Source: Podospora comata
Lineage: Eukaryota > Ascomycota > Sordariomycetes > Sordariales > Podosporaceae
DNA: 64,000 nt
Direction: 5' to 3'
Assembly (NCBI GenBank): GCA_017354895.1
Contig: CP071499.1
Span: 1,488,001 to 1,552,000, forward strand
The translations under genes and the position numbers were made by a program. The notes beneath the pieces are model-generated. The model had not been told where the DNA came from and made no database searches. It saw only the letters and a program-made list of their open reading frames with translations. Shown here in pieces: positions 34,377 to 45,477 of this stretch. Every line of letters starts with the position of its first letter. Positions within the stretch are counted from its first letter, which is position 1.

Positions 34377-35961
34377 TTAATCGGTGAACAAGCCGAACCC
34401 ACGGACCTAAGGTTATCGTCAGTTGAGTCCGCATGAGGAGGAGGGGAATTGAGCATACCTGTGAAAGGCGCTGGGTTGGATCGAGTCCTGACACCAAACG
34501 ATCAGATGGAGTGTCCTCTGTGCTGGTGGAGGATTTCTGCAGATAACTACTAATACGCAGAGTGGATATATTCTGTGACAAGAGAGTCAGTAGGTCCCCT
34601 CGAATGGTAAGATGTCATCGTGTGTAGCAACGAACCGGATCACTGGTAGAGTTCCACTCCAACCTGGCATTCTCCTCCTCTTCCTCGTCCTCGTCAGGAT
34701 TGATAGGCTCCCACTGCCGGTCATCGTCCAGCTCATGGGGCGCTGGTCCCATAAACAGGGAGTCCTCCGACTGTGCCGTCCATGGGGGTGGCTGCTGTGG
34801 CGGGCGGAGGTGAAATGCCGGTGGAGGGCGAGGCCTCGACGATGTTGGATTTTGTGGCTGTTGTGGCGGTTGGGCCACGGTTTGCGGGGTTGGATCTGGC
34901 AGAGCTTGCTGGCGGGCACTATTGGACATTGAACTAGCTCTGTGTGATGCCGCGTCAAGCTCTGGCCTGGGAGTCTTTGCAGAGGTATTTGGCCGGGCGG
35001 TCTTTTGCCTTGGTTCTCTGGCATCTTTCTCGCCAACAGTCATCAAGATAAACTCGCACAGGATGCCATCAGCTGCGTAGAATAACTTCATGGGACGGCC
35101 TGGGTTGCTGTAGCTTGTGGCTAGCTCTCCGCTGGTAATCTGAGCATGCTGGAGGATGGCGCGAAAGTCCTTGACGCTGATAATGATGTGGAGTTTGTCC
35201 TCGACCTGGACATTGTCGAACTCGTCCATCTCGACCGCGATGTTGGTGTGAAGGGGCTTTTTGAGGACGGTCTCGCTGTTAGCGCCGCCCCGTTTCTGGA
35301 CCTTTTCGGTGAAGCATGTAAAGTTGACGAGGTTGCTGTCCTCATCTGTGTTGATGTCGAGGAGCTCAATGCCTGGTCCGAAATGGTCCATGAGCTGGCG
35401 AAGTGTTTTGGAAGAGATGGCCCATTGGTTTCTTGCCTCTTGCTTGTTGAACTTTGCGTGGGTGGGTGCTTTGACTTCGTATGGGAGAATATGCGAGGCA
35501 GTGATCCCGTTCCTAAAAGAAACCCTAGCAACAAGACGGCTTTTCTTGCCAACGCCATCGTCAATGGCTACGTCGCAGCGTTCAATGGAGGCGTCTCTCC
35601 CGTAGGCAGTCTCGCCGCCACCCTGTCGCGTTCGAAAGATGGCGAGTAGGGACTTGATGTAGAGCTGGCATGAGAACTTCTCGCGATACTGGGGGCTTCC
35701 CTCGAATTTGTACCCGGAGAAGAAGCGGGTTGCGGCGAAGGAATAGCAAACATAAGCCGATTTGGAGATGTTCAGCGTTGTTAACATAAGCTGCAGGCAA
35801 ACCTGTTAATGCAACCCCTCGTCTTCCAAGCAGGCAGAACACCAAACCTTTTCCTTCCTGGCCTCGAGACAGACCTCGTCACTGAACTTGAACATGCATG
35901 CCAATGCATCGTGGAGCACGGCCACGCCATCTTCACTCAGAGTGAAGTTGAGCACCACCAT
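34377..35961 (-). CDS. RAD9: RAD9, checkpoint clamp (9-1-1) subunit
   Basis: Four minus-strand exons, 35961-35848, 35790-34636, 34572-34459 and 34406-34377, give 470 residues. The PCNA-like Rad9 domain occupies about residues 1-290: MVVLNFTLSEDGVAVLHDAL, KLMLTTLNISKSAYVCYSF, FFSGYKFEG, FSCQLYIKSLLAIFR and, near its end, FYAADGILCEFILMTVG. A Pro/Gln-rich tail follows with a segment EDSLFMGPAPHELDDDRQWE and an acidic run; such tails carry the phosphorylation sites that recruit TopBP1/Dpb11-type proteins. The short last exon ends QRLSQVRGFGLFTD. Rad9 with Hus1 and Rad1 forms the DNA-damage clamp. Splice sites are canonical except a GTTTGG donor for intron 1. Confidence 0.93.
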
Positions 35962-36144
35962 CTTGCCTTTGAGGTGTTGAGGATGATGAAGACTGAACAA
36001 AGTTGGTGGACAAGCTCCAAGACAGGCAGTGATGTGCGATTGGTGGGGTTACCTAAACAATTCTCCCTACAGGAAGGCGCCAGTTAGCGCAAAAGTCCCT
36101 GAAAGTTAGTGCTCGAGGCACGTGTCCCGCGACGCGTTCTCGAC

Positions 36145-37999
36145 ATGGTGCCTTCAGCCTCATCAGTTCCAACTACTTTCAAAACTCATTGTTCAACCCC
36201 AGACTCAATGGTGACCACGATACCACCTAGGCCAGTCTTCCCTCGGGACATCTGGTTGATGGTGGTCGAGGAACTGGCGGCAGACTGTGATTTTGGGACG
36301 CTTTATACTTGTGCTCGTATCGATCGAGGTCTGGCACGGTTGGCTCTGCCTCTGTTGTACAGTATACACGACCAATCACCCGTCTTCCACCAAGTTGCGG
36401 GCAGCGAAGCCTCCGTTTGTCTATGGAGGTCCCTCATCGCATCAAGTCCCGACGAACCTCGCTAACCCTATTGTTGCTGGATCATGTCTTTCGAGCTCGG
36501 CCATCTTCACTACGTCCTTGATGATTTTTCACGAAACAACACGGCCCTCAAAGCTCGATTCTTTCAAGGTCCAATCGTAAGGGGAAGAAACGGAATCTTG
36601 ACAAAGTCGTGATTGTGGCTGCCAACTCGATCATACGCTACATCCGGGCCGCTGCCAAGCAGGCTGATAAGCTGGTGCAACTCACAACTCTTGATGGTTA
36701 CTATTCCCCCGCAGCCAGCCTAATGAAATGGGTATCATCGCTGTCAAGCCTCACCTCCCTCTTCGTCGAGGATGGCTCTATACTCACAGCCGATGTGGCA
36801 AAAGCTCTTCGCCAGAAGTGCCCGTCTTTCAACTACCTGTAAGCTAATCGCTGTCTTGAAGCTTTCATCAGCGGTGCTGAGTTAACTTCTGTTACAAAAA
36901 GACAATATCACTGCTGCGAAGGTCCCGAGGCCGATCAACAGCTCGCCGAATTCTTGCGAGATCTCAAGCCACAGTCACTGCAAACCTTCGTCATTCGTAG
37001 CCGGAACGAAGTAGGAAACGAGACTTTCATGGCTTTGCAACAACACTCAAGTTTCCAAAAACTTTGCCTCATGCGCCTCAACCCCACCGCGTTGAGGTCT
37101 CTTCACCAGCTTCGGCATTCCCTCGCAATCACGACGTTGGCCATCGAAGGGAACGACATGGTGGAAGGGTTTGGCTGGCTAGACTATGATAACCCGGCCG
37201 ACTTTGAGGAAGTGGCGGAGTGGCTTTCAAAGTGTGCTTCACTCCGCGAGCTTTTGCTGGCTCGCGGGTCAAACGCAACGGGCCTTCTCCTCAAGATCGA
37301 GAATAATCTCGGCATGATCGAGGACGACTCTCCTGTCATGGAATTGACAAGCTTGAACCTCGACCTCATTGAGCTCAATAGATCGGATTTTCGGTATTTC
37401 ATCGGAAACCAACCACACCTTGAAAACCTAACCATGAGGATCGAGGATAACCTATTTGCGTCGCCTGATGAATTTTACACGGAACTTGCCCCTCTGATCA
37501 GAAAGCTCGAGAAGCTCAAAACGCTAAACACCACCGCGACATTCACGACGGGGGATGTTGCCATAAGCATCGCGTCCCTGGAGCATCTCAAGGGCTGTAT
37601 TTGCATGGCGACCTGATCACCGACGAGTATCTTGCTCACTTCATCCGGCTTAAGAAGCTCCGGTCGTTGACGATCCTCGGCCCTTCCCGCTTGACAATGG
37701 ATGGCATCTTTCAGTTTCTGGACGTCTTGATCAGTCATCGGAGCGATTATGGCAACCCCCGCAGGGGCCTCCGAATAGCAATACAATCTCAAAAGATAGA
37801 TGCGCATCTTGACAAAGGCGAGGTGGAGTGGATATCAAAGTCTATGAAACGGGACTTCAGAGGGACTTTTGATATCACGTACGACACTGGCGGGGATGAG
37901 ATGGACGAGGATGACTATTCGTACTCCCGAGTTTTGGAGTTTCTGGGACAGAGGTCAGGGGCAGGTTTGGATAAGGCGGTTGGAAAGAGATTCGCATAG
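36145..37999 (+). pseudogene. Decayed F-box/LRR-like gene
   Basis: The reading frames together resemble the common fungal F-box-like protein family: an N-terminal F-box-like helix set (PRPVFPRDIWLMVVEELAA), then LYSIHDQSP, a leucine-rich repeat-like body and a C-terminal acidic region. One normal 63-nt intron (36839-36901, GTAAGC...AAAAAG) is kept. The gene is interrupted at least three times without a splice explanation: an in-frame TAA at 36463-36465 in front of PYCCWIMSFELGHLHYVLDD, a frame change between about 36547 and 36600, and a one-base frame change near 37590 where one frame ends LEHLKG and the next reads LYLHGDLITDEYL. It diverges from RAD9 (183 bp). Assembly error is the alternative, but neighbouring genes are clean. 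Confidence 0.75.
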
Positions 38000-39098
38000 A
38001 ATAAAGGGGCATAATTGACTTTTGAGGTGGTTATGGAGTCTAATACGGCGGGTAATGTCCAGGAATAGACAGCAATTTAGTTATTACTGCAGCATACAAA
38101 ATGATTTATTCTGACGCGCCTCAAAAGACGAACTTGGAAAAGACCATCACAAAGACAGGAACAGGGAAGGTGCCACATCAAGATCTTATCTTATCAGCAA
38201 TACTTTTTCGAGGGCCCACTCCTCAAGCTCAGACCACCCGCAGCCCACGCCCCACTCTCCCACTCCTACAAAAACTCTGCCAGCCAATTCTTCCCTCTCC
38301 AAAACTTTTCCTGAACAACAAACACAAACCAACAATCACCAATTTCAGCAAGCAATCCCGCCAGCCCACTCGCCATTCGCGACTCGATTTTTCCTCTCGG
38401 GCTTTCGTTCATATCACGAAGGACGGGCTCGGCTCCAATTGCTCTCTTCTTGTTTTCCCCCTCAAACAAGAGAGGGAACGCAGTTGCCTTGCGTTCTTGC
38501 ACACCACCTTGAGGCTTTCTTTTTGGTTGCTTGATTTCCCCAGCAAGCTTTTTCACATCCCCATAACCCCCCTACACATATACACATGAGAGAAGACGGA
38601 AAGACGAACACCACGATTTGCCTACCTATGTGCCCTTTAATCAATGCACACCAGGTTAACTAGTTTTTTATCGTTCGCAGTGGAAGAGAAAACCAACGGC
38701 CTAGACAGCCAGTCCTATCCACCCTGCTGCCGAGGTTACTTGAAGTGCGTCAGCGGGACTAAAACGGACAAACATTTTGATGTGATATGAAGATTGTTCT
38801 TGATTTGTTTTATGTGTGTCATTTTGCCAATCAAACATGGAGAAAAGAGAAATATCTATGATTTGCCTGCCCAAAATGCCATCCATGCTCCCATGCTGTC
38901 ATGAGGAGGATGGGTACTTGTGCCATATGTTCATGTATCCTTCATAATGGCGTAAAGCCATAAACTCAAACCTCCTTGCGCCTGAAAATACCATCACTTG
39001 CTAGAAGATTGCAACAGCAGTCCTGCTGGCTGTTGGTGTTCTTCTGGCAGCAGTATCATAGCATGCTTGCCGTCTCCAACATCACTTCATAGACCATC
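38000..39098. other. Intergenic region with a leader-like stretch but no ORF
   Basis: About 1.1 kb between the F-box pseudogene and the 3' end of the Zn2Cys6 gene. From about 38215 to 38590 the plus strand is C/A/T-rich like a fungal 5' leader, yet no coding region follows. The frame at 38101-38589 has a random-looking translation. Confidence 0.45.
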
Positions 39099-41898
39099 TC
39101 ACGGGCTCTCCCCGATGATATACTTTTCCTGCTGGAAGCTCAACAAGAACTTGGCCACCAGCCTCCCCGTGTAGTTGAACCCGACGTCCCTTGGATAGGG
39201 GTGTTCCTCCACGTTTGGCAGGATCGGATCAGCCGTCAAAAAGTCAAGTTCGCTCCCTATTTCCCCACCGTTAGCATCATCCCATCATCATCATTTTTTA
39301 AGGAAAACGAAAAAAAAAAAAAAAAAAAAGAAAAAGAAAAAAAACTCACAAGCATCATAATCCTCCAAGCTCATCAACCTCCTCAACCCCCTCACCATCT
39401 CCTCCTCCTCCCTCCCCAGCAATCTATCCTCCACCTTGTTCGCCTCGTCCACCCACCCCTCCTCGAGCGGGTTAAAGCTCCTCTGGCTGACGTCCCTTGA
39501 GTAAGTCTGATACACCATGTGAAACATGATGCCAAACTGCCTGAAGGGTAACTGCTCAATCTCCCTGTTCACCCCCAGCGCGAAACCCCTCTTCAGCGTT
39601 GGCCTCTCCCCGTTTCGTAGAGAGATCTCATTGTCAGAAATGACAAAATTATCTGCTGCCGTCTCGACACTTTCCATGAAGAGGCAGAGGACTAAGAAGG
39701 CGGCTAGGCAAGGGGCCCATTCCTTGCGGAGTTTAGGCTTGAGGGATTTGGAGAATGATTCGAACAGGAGCTGCATTTCTCTGGTCAGGGTATCGTCGAT
39801 GAGGGCTTTGAGCTGGCGGTTCAGCAACCGGGGTGTGACCCACGGATTGGACGGGTCGAGGGGGGGAAGGAGGGGGGATAAAGAAGTGATGGAGTTGGGT
39901 GTGAGGCAGAGGTGCCGGGTCAGAACAAAATGCATGGCGTAGATCGCCAGCGCTCGCTTGACGATGGCGGAGTCGGTTTTGTGGGCGTAGGTGTGGATGA
40001 TGGAGAGGATTTTCCGGGGTATGTCAGTGTGTCGAAGGTTGGAGGTGACCAGGGAGGCGTATTCTGGCTCGGAGACGATGGAGGCGATGTACTCTTTGAT
40101 CTTGCGTTTGAGTTCTTCTCTCTGGGCGCCGGTGGTGGCTTTGATGTCGAGGCCGATGGGGGCTGAGCCGCGGGCTTGGAGGTCGACGGTGTTGTGGCCT
40201 GTTTGGAGGTGGTAGTGCCGGAGGACGTCCGCTGACAGAGATCGCGGAGTAAAAAACTTGGCTTTGATCTGGAGGCGGGCGGAGAGGCCGAGGCCGGAGA
40301 AGAGCTCGACTGTGCAGGGGCGTTCGACGCCGTCGAGGGTGAAGGAGGAGACGTTTGTTTCGATGAATTGGGTGATTTCTTCTTTGCGGAAGTGGCGGCG
40401 GATGAAATCTGGAAACAGAACAGGCATGAAGTCGGGGAACTGCCAGCAGACAGCTTGGGGGACCTGATGGGTGAGCTTGACGCAGTTGCGGCATGGTCGT
40501 TCCATATCGCATTTGACCTTTCGGGCATGGCAACAGAAACAAGCGCCCTTTCGTCGGACTTGAAGGGCAGATTGTTTGGTGTCCGTCGCCAACGGTCCCT
40601 TCCTCCCACGCTGTGAAGGTCTCAACGCCTCGAAACACTCGAAGGGATTGCTCTGCTGGTTTGGATTTGTCGACTGACTTTGAGCATGCGCATTAATTGT
40701 CGACGGCGTCACAATCAAAAACTTGGCTTGTCCTGAAGTGCTCCCCGAACTCGAAGGCGTCGGGCTTGGTGATTTACTCTTCCCCTTTGCAGTCTGCAGC
40801 TGCCCCTGAGAAGCAGCCAGCCGCGCACTCAACGTCGAGGAACTCATCGAATCCGTCGGGCTGGCCTTCCGCTTCGTTACTCGATAACTATTCCCTGCAC
40901 TCCCCGATGGTCCTTTGTTACTCTTCCTCACTGGTATCGGCGCCGTCTTTGGCTGCTGCTGCTCTGGCACCACAACCCCCTGCTCCCACCGGATCACCAT
41001 CCCGGGGCTCTTCGGCGGTGTGCTCGCCGGCGGGCTCAAACTAGGCGTATACTCGATATAACTCGGCGGGCTAGGTGAAACCGTCTCAAAGTCAAAACTC
41101 GGATCTTCAATCACGAAAATCCCTGGGCTGGAGTTTGCGCTGGTGACCAGGTTGTTGTTGTTGTTGTTGTTAGGTGGCCCGGTAGTAATCGTCGGCCTGT
41201 TGATCAACTCTGGTGTTGTCGTTATCACCGTTTGCGTAGTATGTCCGGCTCTCAAGTTAAACGGCTCCCAAGGTCCCGACTGTGCCGAGGTGTCAAAGTT
41301 GATCTCTCCCAGCCCTTCCATCCCAAGAAAGCTCTGTTGTTGGTGTTGGTGTTGCTGCTGCTGCGGTTGCTGCGGCATCTGCTCCAACCCAGGAATAACT
41401 CCCGAAAAGGCGCTGTTATACAACCCGAAATCTGCCATCACATCAACATCCCTTCTCTCCCATCTCATCCCATCAGCGTTACTCACCTGTATCAAACATA
41501 AAACCCCCTCCCATATTCCCCACCGTCCCCATCCCCCCCATTTGTCCCAACCCATCCCCGACCTGCGCGCCCAAAAACTCGCCCCCCAAGTCAACATAAC
41601 TCCCCGAGTAACTACTCCCCTGCCCCTGACTGAGCTGTTCATGGCTGTTGATCGGGCTCACCGGACCACCAATACTCGTCTGCCCCAGCATAGCCCACGA
41701 ACTGCCCAAACTGTTGCTCAGACTTGCCGGGCTGGTCATGAAGCTCCCCCCTCCAGCGCCGGCGCCCACCGGCGATGGTGATGTGCCATCGCCGATGGTG
41801 GTGTGGACGGCGGCCCAGAAGGCTTGTTCGTCTTCGGGATCGAGGTTGTAGTCGGACGAGAGGGGGGAGGCTCCCGGGACGGAGGCAACCGAGGCCAT
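39099..41898 (-). CDS. Zn2Cys6 transcription factor
   Basis: Three minus-strand exons, 41898-41487, 41431-39350 and 39256-39099, give 883 residues. The first ~360 residues are Gly/Ser/Gln/Asn-rich, with a poly-Asn run and Gln/His runs typical of activation regions. The zinc cluster reads CFCCHARKVKC-DMERPC-RNC followed by C 12 positions later, matching C-x2-C-x6-C-x5-C-x2-C-x11-C. The remaining ~400 residues are helical and contain an LCLFMESVETAADNF segment; the C-terminal exon ends FLLSFQQEKYIIGESP. Target genes are unknown. The last intron has a 20-base homopolymer (see findings). I chose the ATG at 41898 because it is the first in the frame and precedes the Ser/Gly-rich region. Confidence 0.9.
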
Positions 41899-42819
41899 GG
41901 CTGCTGTATAGAATGTACCGTTATCTTTTTAAAGCCTTCTTCTTGTTGGTGCCAGATATACGTGATGGGTTTTTGCGCGCGCTCTTGGATAGACGTTCAA
42001 GATGTGTACCGGGGCGGTATCTCGTCGTCGCACTTCGTACAGGCACCTCAGTCGCAGTCGCAAAAAGTGTTCGTCCGCTCAATATCTCACACAATAAAAT
42101 CACATACACCCAACAAAACAGTTCAACAAGACCGCGAATACGGTGTCCAAGTTCGAAAAATGATAAACTGTATATTCTCTCCAAAACCCAGGGGAAGACG
42201 GAAAGGTAGGTCATATCCCATCCCACGAAATCGCATGAACCACCCCTCAGCCTCCCCGCTATCCCCAAATCAGCGACCGAACCGTTGCACCTCTCCCGCC
42301 CACCGCCAAGCCCCAGGACTCGACCCCCCACCCCAAAGCGCGCTAAACCCAATTCGATTACCGATGGGCCTCGGTGTGGCACAACAGGCGACCGACCGTC
42401 ATACCGAGCGTCTTTATTTCAGACAAAACATTTCTCTTTTCGCATCATATGCCCACCTGTCGTGTATGCACTTTATCAATCATGACGAAAAAGACTCAAG
42501 GTTCATATTGATTGATACCTTGACTCTTTTGCCTTGCCTTGCCTTGCCCCGAGCCAAACCGTCGGTAACCACTTCAAGTAACGGTAGGTAACCTTTCACA
42601 AAGTCACCATCATCACCCGCTGCACAACATCAACAAGAGTCAGAGAGTATCAAGACAAAAACGTATCAGATTTTGAAACAAAGCGTAAGTTAGCAACGCG
42701 GCTCCATAAAAACGCTTTCTTTCATCAAAGCCTCCATACAACAAGTAGATATATAATATATATATGGCATGCAAACGCAGAAACGACTGTAACCTCCCAT
42801 CTCTCAATGGTGATGATGT
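41899..42819. other. Upstream region of the Zn2Cys6 gene, no gene seen
   Basis: This contains the promoter and leader of the minus-strand regulator. A pentamer CCTTG is repeated four times near 42533-42550. No gene is recognised. Confidence 0.5.
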
Positions 42820-43395
42820 ACGCGCAAAAAAAACAGATAGCCTCCCTCCTTTTTCCAAAGCAAAAAAAAACAGATAGCCACTCCCTTGTCTTCAACATGA
42901 ATATCAAAACAAAACAAAAAAAGCAAATAACCTCCCTTTCTGTCTTCGAGTGTCAAAGCAAGAGCAAAAAGTCAGATAGCCTCTCTCAGCAGTTAGAAAG
43001 GAAAAAAAGAAGCAGCAAATCAGAATAACCTCCCTCCAGTCTTCAAGATGCGCAGCGCAGAAGAAAAAAAAGCAGATAGCCATCCCAACCTCTGTCCAAC
43101 CCACCCCACCAGCACACCCCCTTGCAAAAGACTCCTCGCCAACACACACACACAATACAACAAAACCAGACAAAACAATGCTCTCAAAAGCCAGATAGAC
43201 TCCCACCCAGAAAAACATCATACATCATGCCAGCCCCTTAACATCCCTCGTCCTCACATACATACAACAACAAAAACAACAACCCCAAGTATCAATAGCC
43301 CTAGTAGACAAAAAACAACAACAACAGCAACACAATAACAACCTTAAAAAAAAAGAAGGAGAAGAAAAGACATTTCAATCAGATAGCCACCCCAA
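42820..43395. repeat. Degenerate ~50-bp periodic CAGATAGCC repeat
   Basis: A core resembling CAGATAGCCTCCC, usually preceded by a run of A residues, recurs at about 42834, 42871, 42923, 42973, 43021, 43073, 43191 and 43380. Copies two to six are spaced 48-52 bp. Sequence between cores is partly alike (short TCTTC/CAAAGC-like segments) but degenerate. The block lies downstream of the stop of the minus-strand 421-residue gene, so it may fall in its 3' UTR, where it would read as U-rich runs followed by GGCUAUCUG-type cores on the opposite strand. Confidence 0.65.
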
Positions 43396-44136
43396 CCCAA
43401 ACCATAAATAAATAAAAAGCAACCATACAACCATCATCCACTCAACCCACGGTATAAAAACCGCAAAAAAGTCCACCCACACCACTTCTCTGTTTTTCGT
43501 CAAATATCAAACAACATACCCCCGCCATAATCTCCTTACATCTTCATCATGTTCTTCATCAACAACAGCATCGCCAATTCACCACACACAGAAAAGGAAA
43601 AGGAAGAACAAAAAAAAGAGTCCATGGAATACCAGAAATAAGTTGAGCAACGTCCCATAAAGATTGCGATGAAAATGAAAAACAAGTTCCCTCGAATAGC
43701 ATGAAATAAAGATCCTAGGTATATATAGTCCCTCCGCTGCCGTCGCCGCCCGCCCGAGCCTCTCCCCTTTCTGTGCGTCTTGTTTGTGTCCAGTCCAGTC
43801 CCGATACAGTCCAGTCGAATTCAGTTTTCAGTTTCCAGCAGGCAGGCCCCTTCTGGGTGAGCAGCCCGCAATTTCTTTTCGCATGTCTGTCTGTCATCCA
43901 AAAAGCCCTCCTGGGCAGGGAGCAAGTATCCAAAAATATTTTTGTCGTTGTTTTTCGGCTTTTTTTTTGTGTGTCGTTTTCTTTTTGGTGGTCAAAGATC
44001 CAGGTCCATGGTTTCCTTTGGCAATTCTTTTGGTAAAAAAAATCCTTTCTCCAAATCCCAGGAAAAAATGGAAGAGAAAAAAAGGAATGAAGTAGTTCCT
44101 GGCGGAACCAAATCCAAAAATAAAGGGCCATATGCC
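43396..44136. other. A-rich 3' flank of the 421-residue gene
   Basis: The plus strand is A/C-rich to about 43640 and then T-rich around 43930-44060. No gene is seen. It probably contains the 3' UTR of the minus-strand gene that ends at 44137. Confidence 0.5.
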
Positions 44137-45477
44137 TCAACGGAATCTCCCCGCGGCCGCGGCAGCAGCTCGCTCTTGAATCTGCTGTTCCGTTGATACA
44201 TACAGCCTGTCCAAATAGTCCATGGCCTGGGCATCCTTGAGGATCTTGGCCACCTGGATGCCCGCCGAGATGAGCTGCAAAATATTCCGGTCGTCTTTCA
44301 GCGGTCGAGACTGGTGCTTTGCCGCATGTCGCATCTCCAACGAGTTCTCCAAAATCGTCACAAACTGCTTGATCTGGCCGTTGTACAGCACCCGGGCGGG
44401 GATCCGCCTTTTCGTTGCCAGCCTTTTCAGCAGGTACACCCACTCGGTCCATTCACGATCCTGTGGGCGCTCGACGGGTCGCATGTCCTGTGTAAGTGGG
44501 ATCGGAAACTGGTACTTGGCAACAAAGTCATAAGCGCACTGCGAGAGCCGGTCGTTGACCTGAGTCAGGACACTATCCTGCTCTTGGACAAGGAGATGGG
44601 TCGGGAGAGTTGGGAGGTCTCGTTCGGACATCGCAATGTACTCTGGCGGAGGTCTCTTCAGAAACTGGTGCGGCCCATCAAACTCATCCCGGTTCGACGG
44701 ACGTCGCTGCGATCGTGGCTTTCCGTTCAACTTGTTCTTGTTCCCTGGCTGGGACATTCCGATGGCCGAGTTCTCCAGGGAGTAGTCGGACATGTTGGGA
44801 GACGTCATGAGATCATCCATGGAGCCCGATGGCGAGTACCTCCCTTGATATGGCCCCTGTGGTGGAGGCTGATGCTGAGGAGGGGCGCCCTGATACTGCC
44901 TCTGGTGATCCCAAGGCTGGGAGTTCGTACCGTTCATGCCGTTCATGCCGTTCATGCCGTTCATGCCGTTCATGCCGTTCATACCATTCATGCCCTTGTA
45001 TGAGACCTGAGATGGTGGCGCCGGGCTCGAGTACTGGCTTGGCGGTTGGGTCATACGCGGATTGAAGGCTGTCGCTGGCGCAAAGGGCGACTCAGCCGCG
45101 GCTCGCCCTACCTGGCTGACATTCCCGAGCGAAAGGTTGGCTGGGAGGTGATATGAAGAAGAGTTTCCATGTGTGTAAGTCACGCTGGAAAGAGGTTGCC
45201 GGTTACTCTCGCTGTCCTGAAGCTGAAGGAGGTGGGTGCTGAGTGGCTGAACATCTTACCTCTGTGGGAGGTACGGGTTGCTCCCCGTCTCAAACCTGCC
45301 ATTGTGATATTGATCACTGTATATCGGGCTTTGGGGTCGTCTGTCAGCTGTTCGTGTCCTTTCATTCCCTCCCGCAAAACGGGGTTCTTCGAGATCTTGT
45401 TCCCACCTGCGCGATTGTAGCCATCGGTCATTGGATACCGCGGCCGAGGAACGGTACGCAAAGTCCGGCTGGGCCAT
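44137..45477 (-). CDS. Gln/Pro/Asn-rich protein with conserved helical C-terminal region
   Basis: Two minus-strand exons, 45477-45260 and 45184-44137, give 421 residues. The start is MAQPDFAYRSSAAVSNDRWL. Residues about 75-225 are disordered, Pro/Gln/Ser-rich, and contain seven GMN repeats encoded by a 9-bp tandem unit. A basic segment (KPRSQRRPSNRDEFDGP) leads into the region from about 250 to 410, which looks globular and helical: QDSVLTQVNDRLSQCAYDF, QDREWTEWVYLLKRLATKRR, ARVLYNGQIKQFVTILENSL and LQLISAGIQVAKILKDAQAM. The end is an Ala run before GRFR. I do not recognise the domain. The composition suggests a nuclear co-regulator, which is a guess. Confidence 0.82.
44934..44996 (-). repeat. 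9-bp coding microsatellite (GMN repeat)
   Basis: Seven tandem copies of a 9-bp unit (plus strand TTCATGCCG) encode Gly-Met-Asn repeats inside the 421-residue protein. The first five or so copies are identical and the last ones differ by single bases, so the array is probably young and length-variable. Confidence 0.85.
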
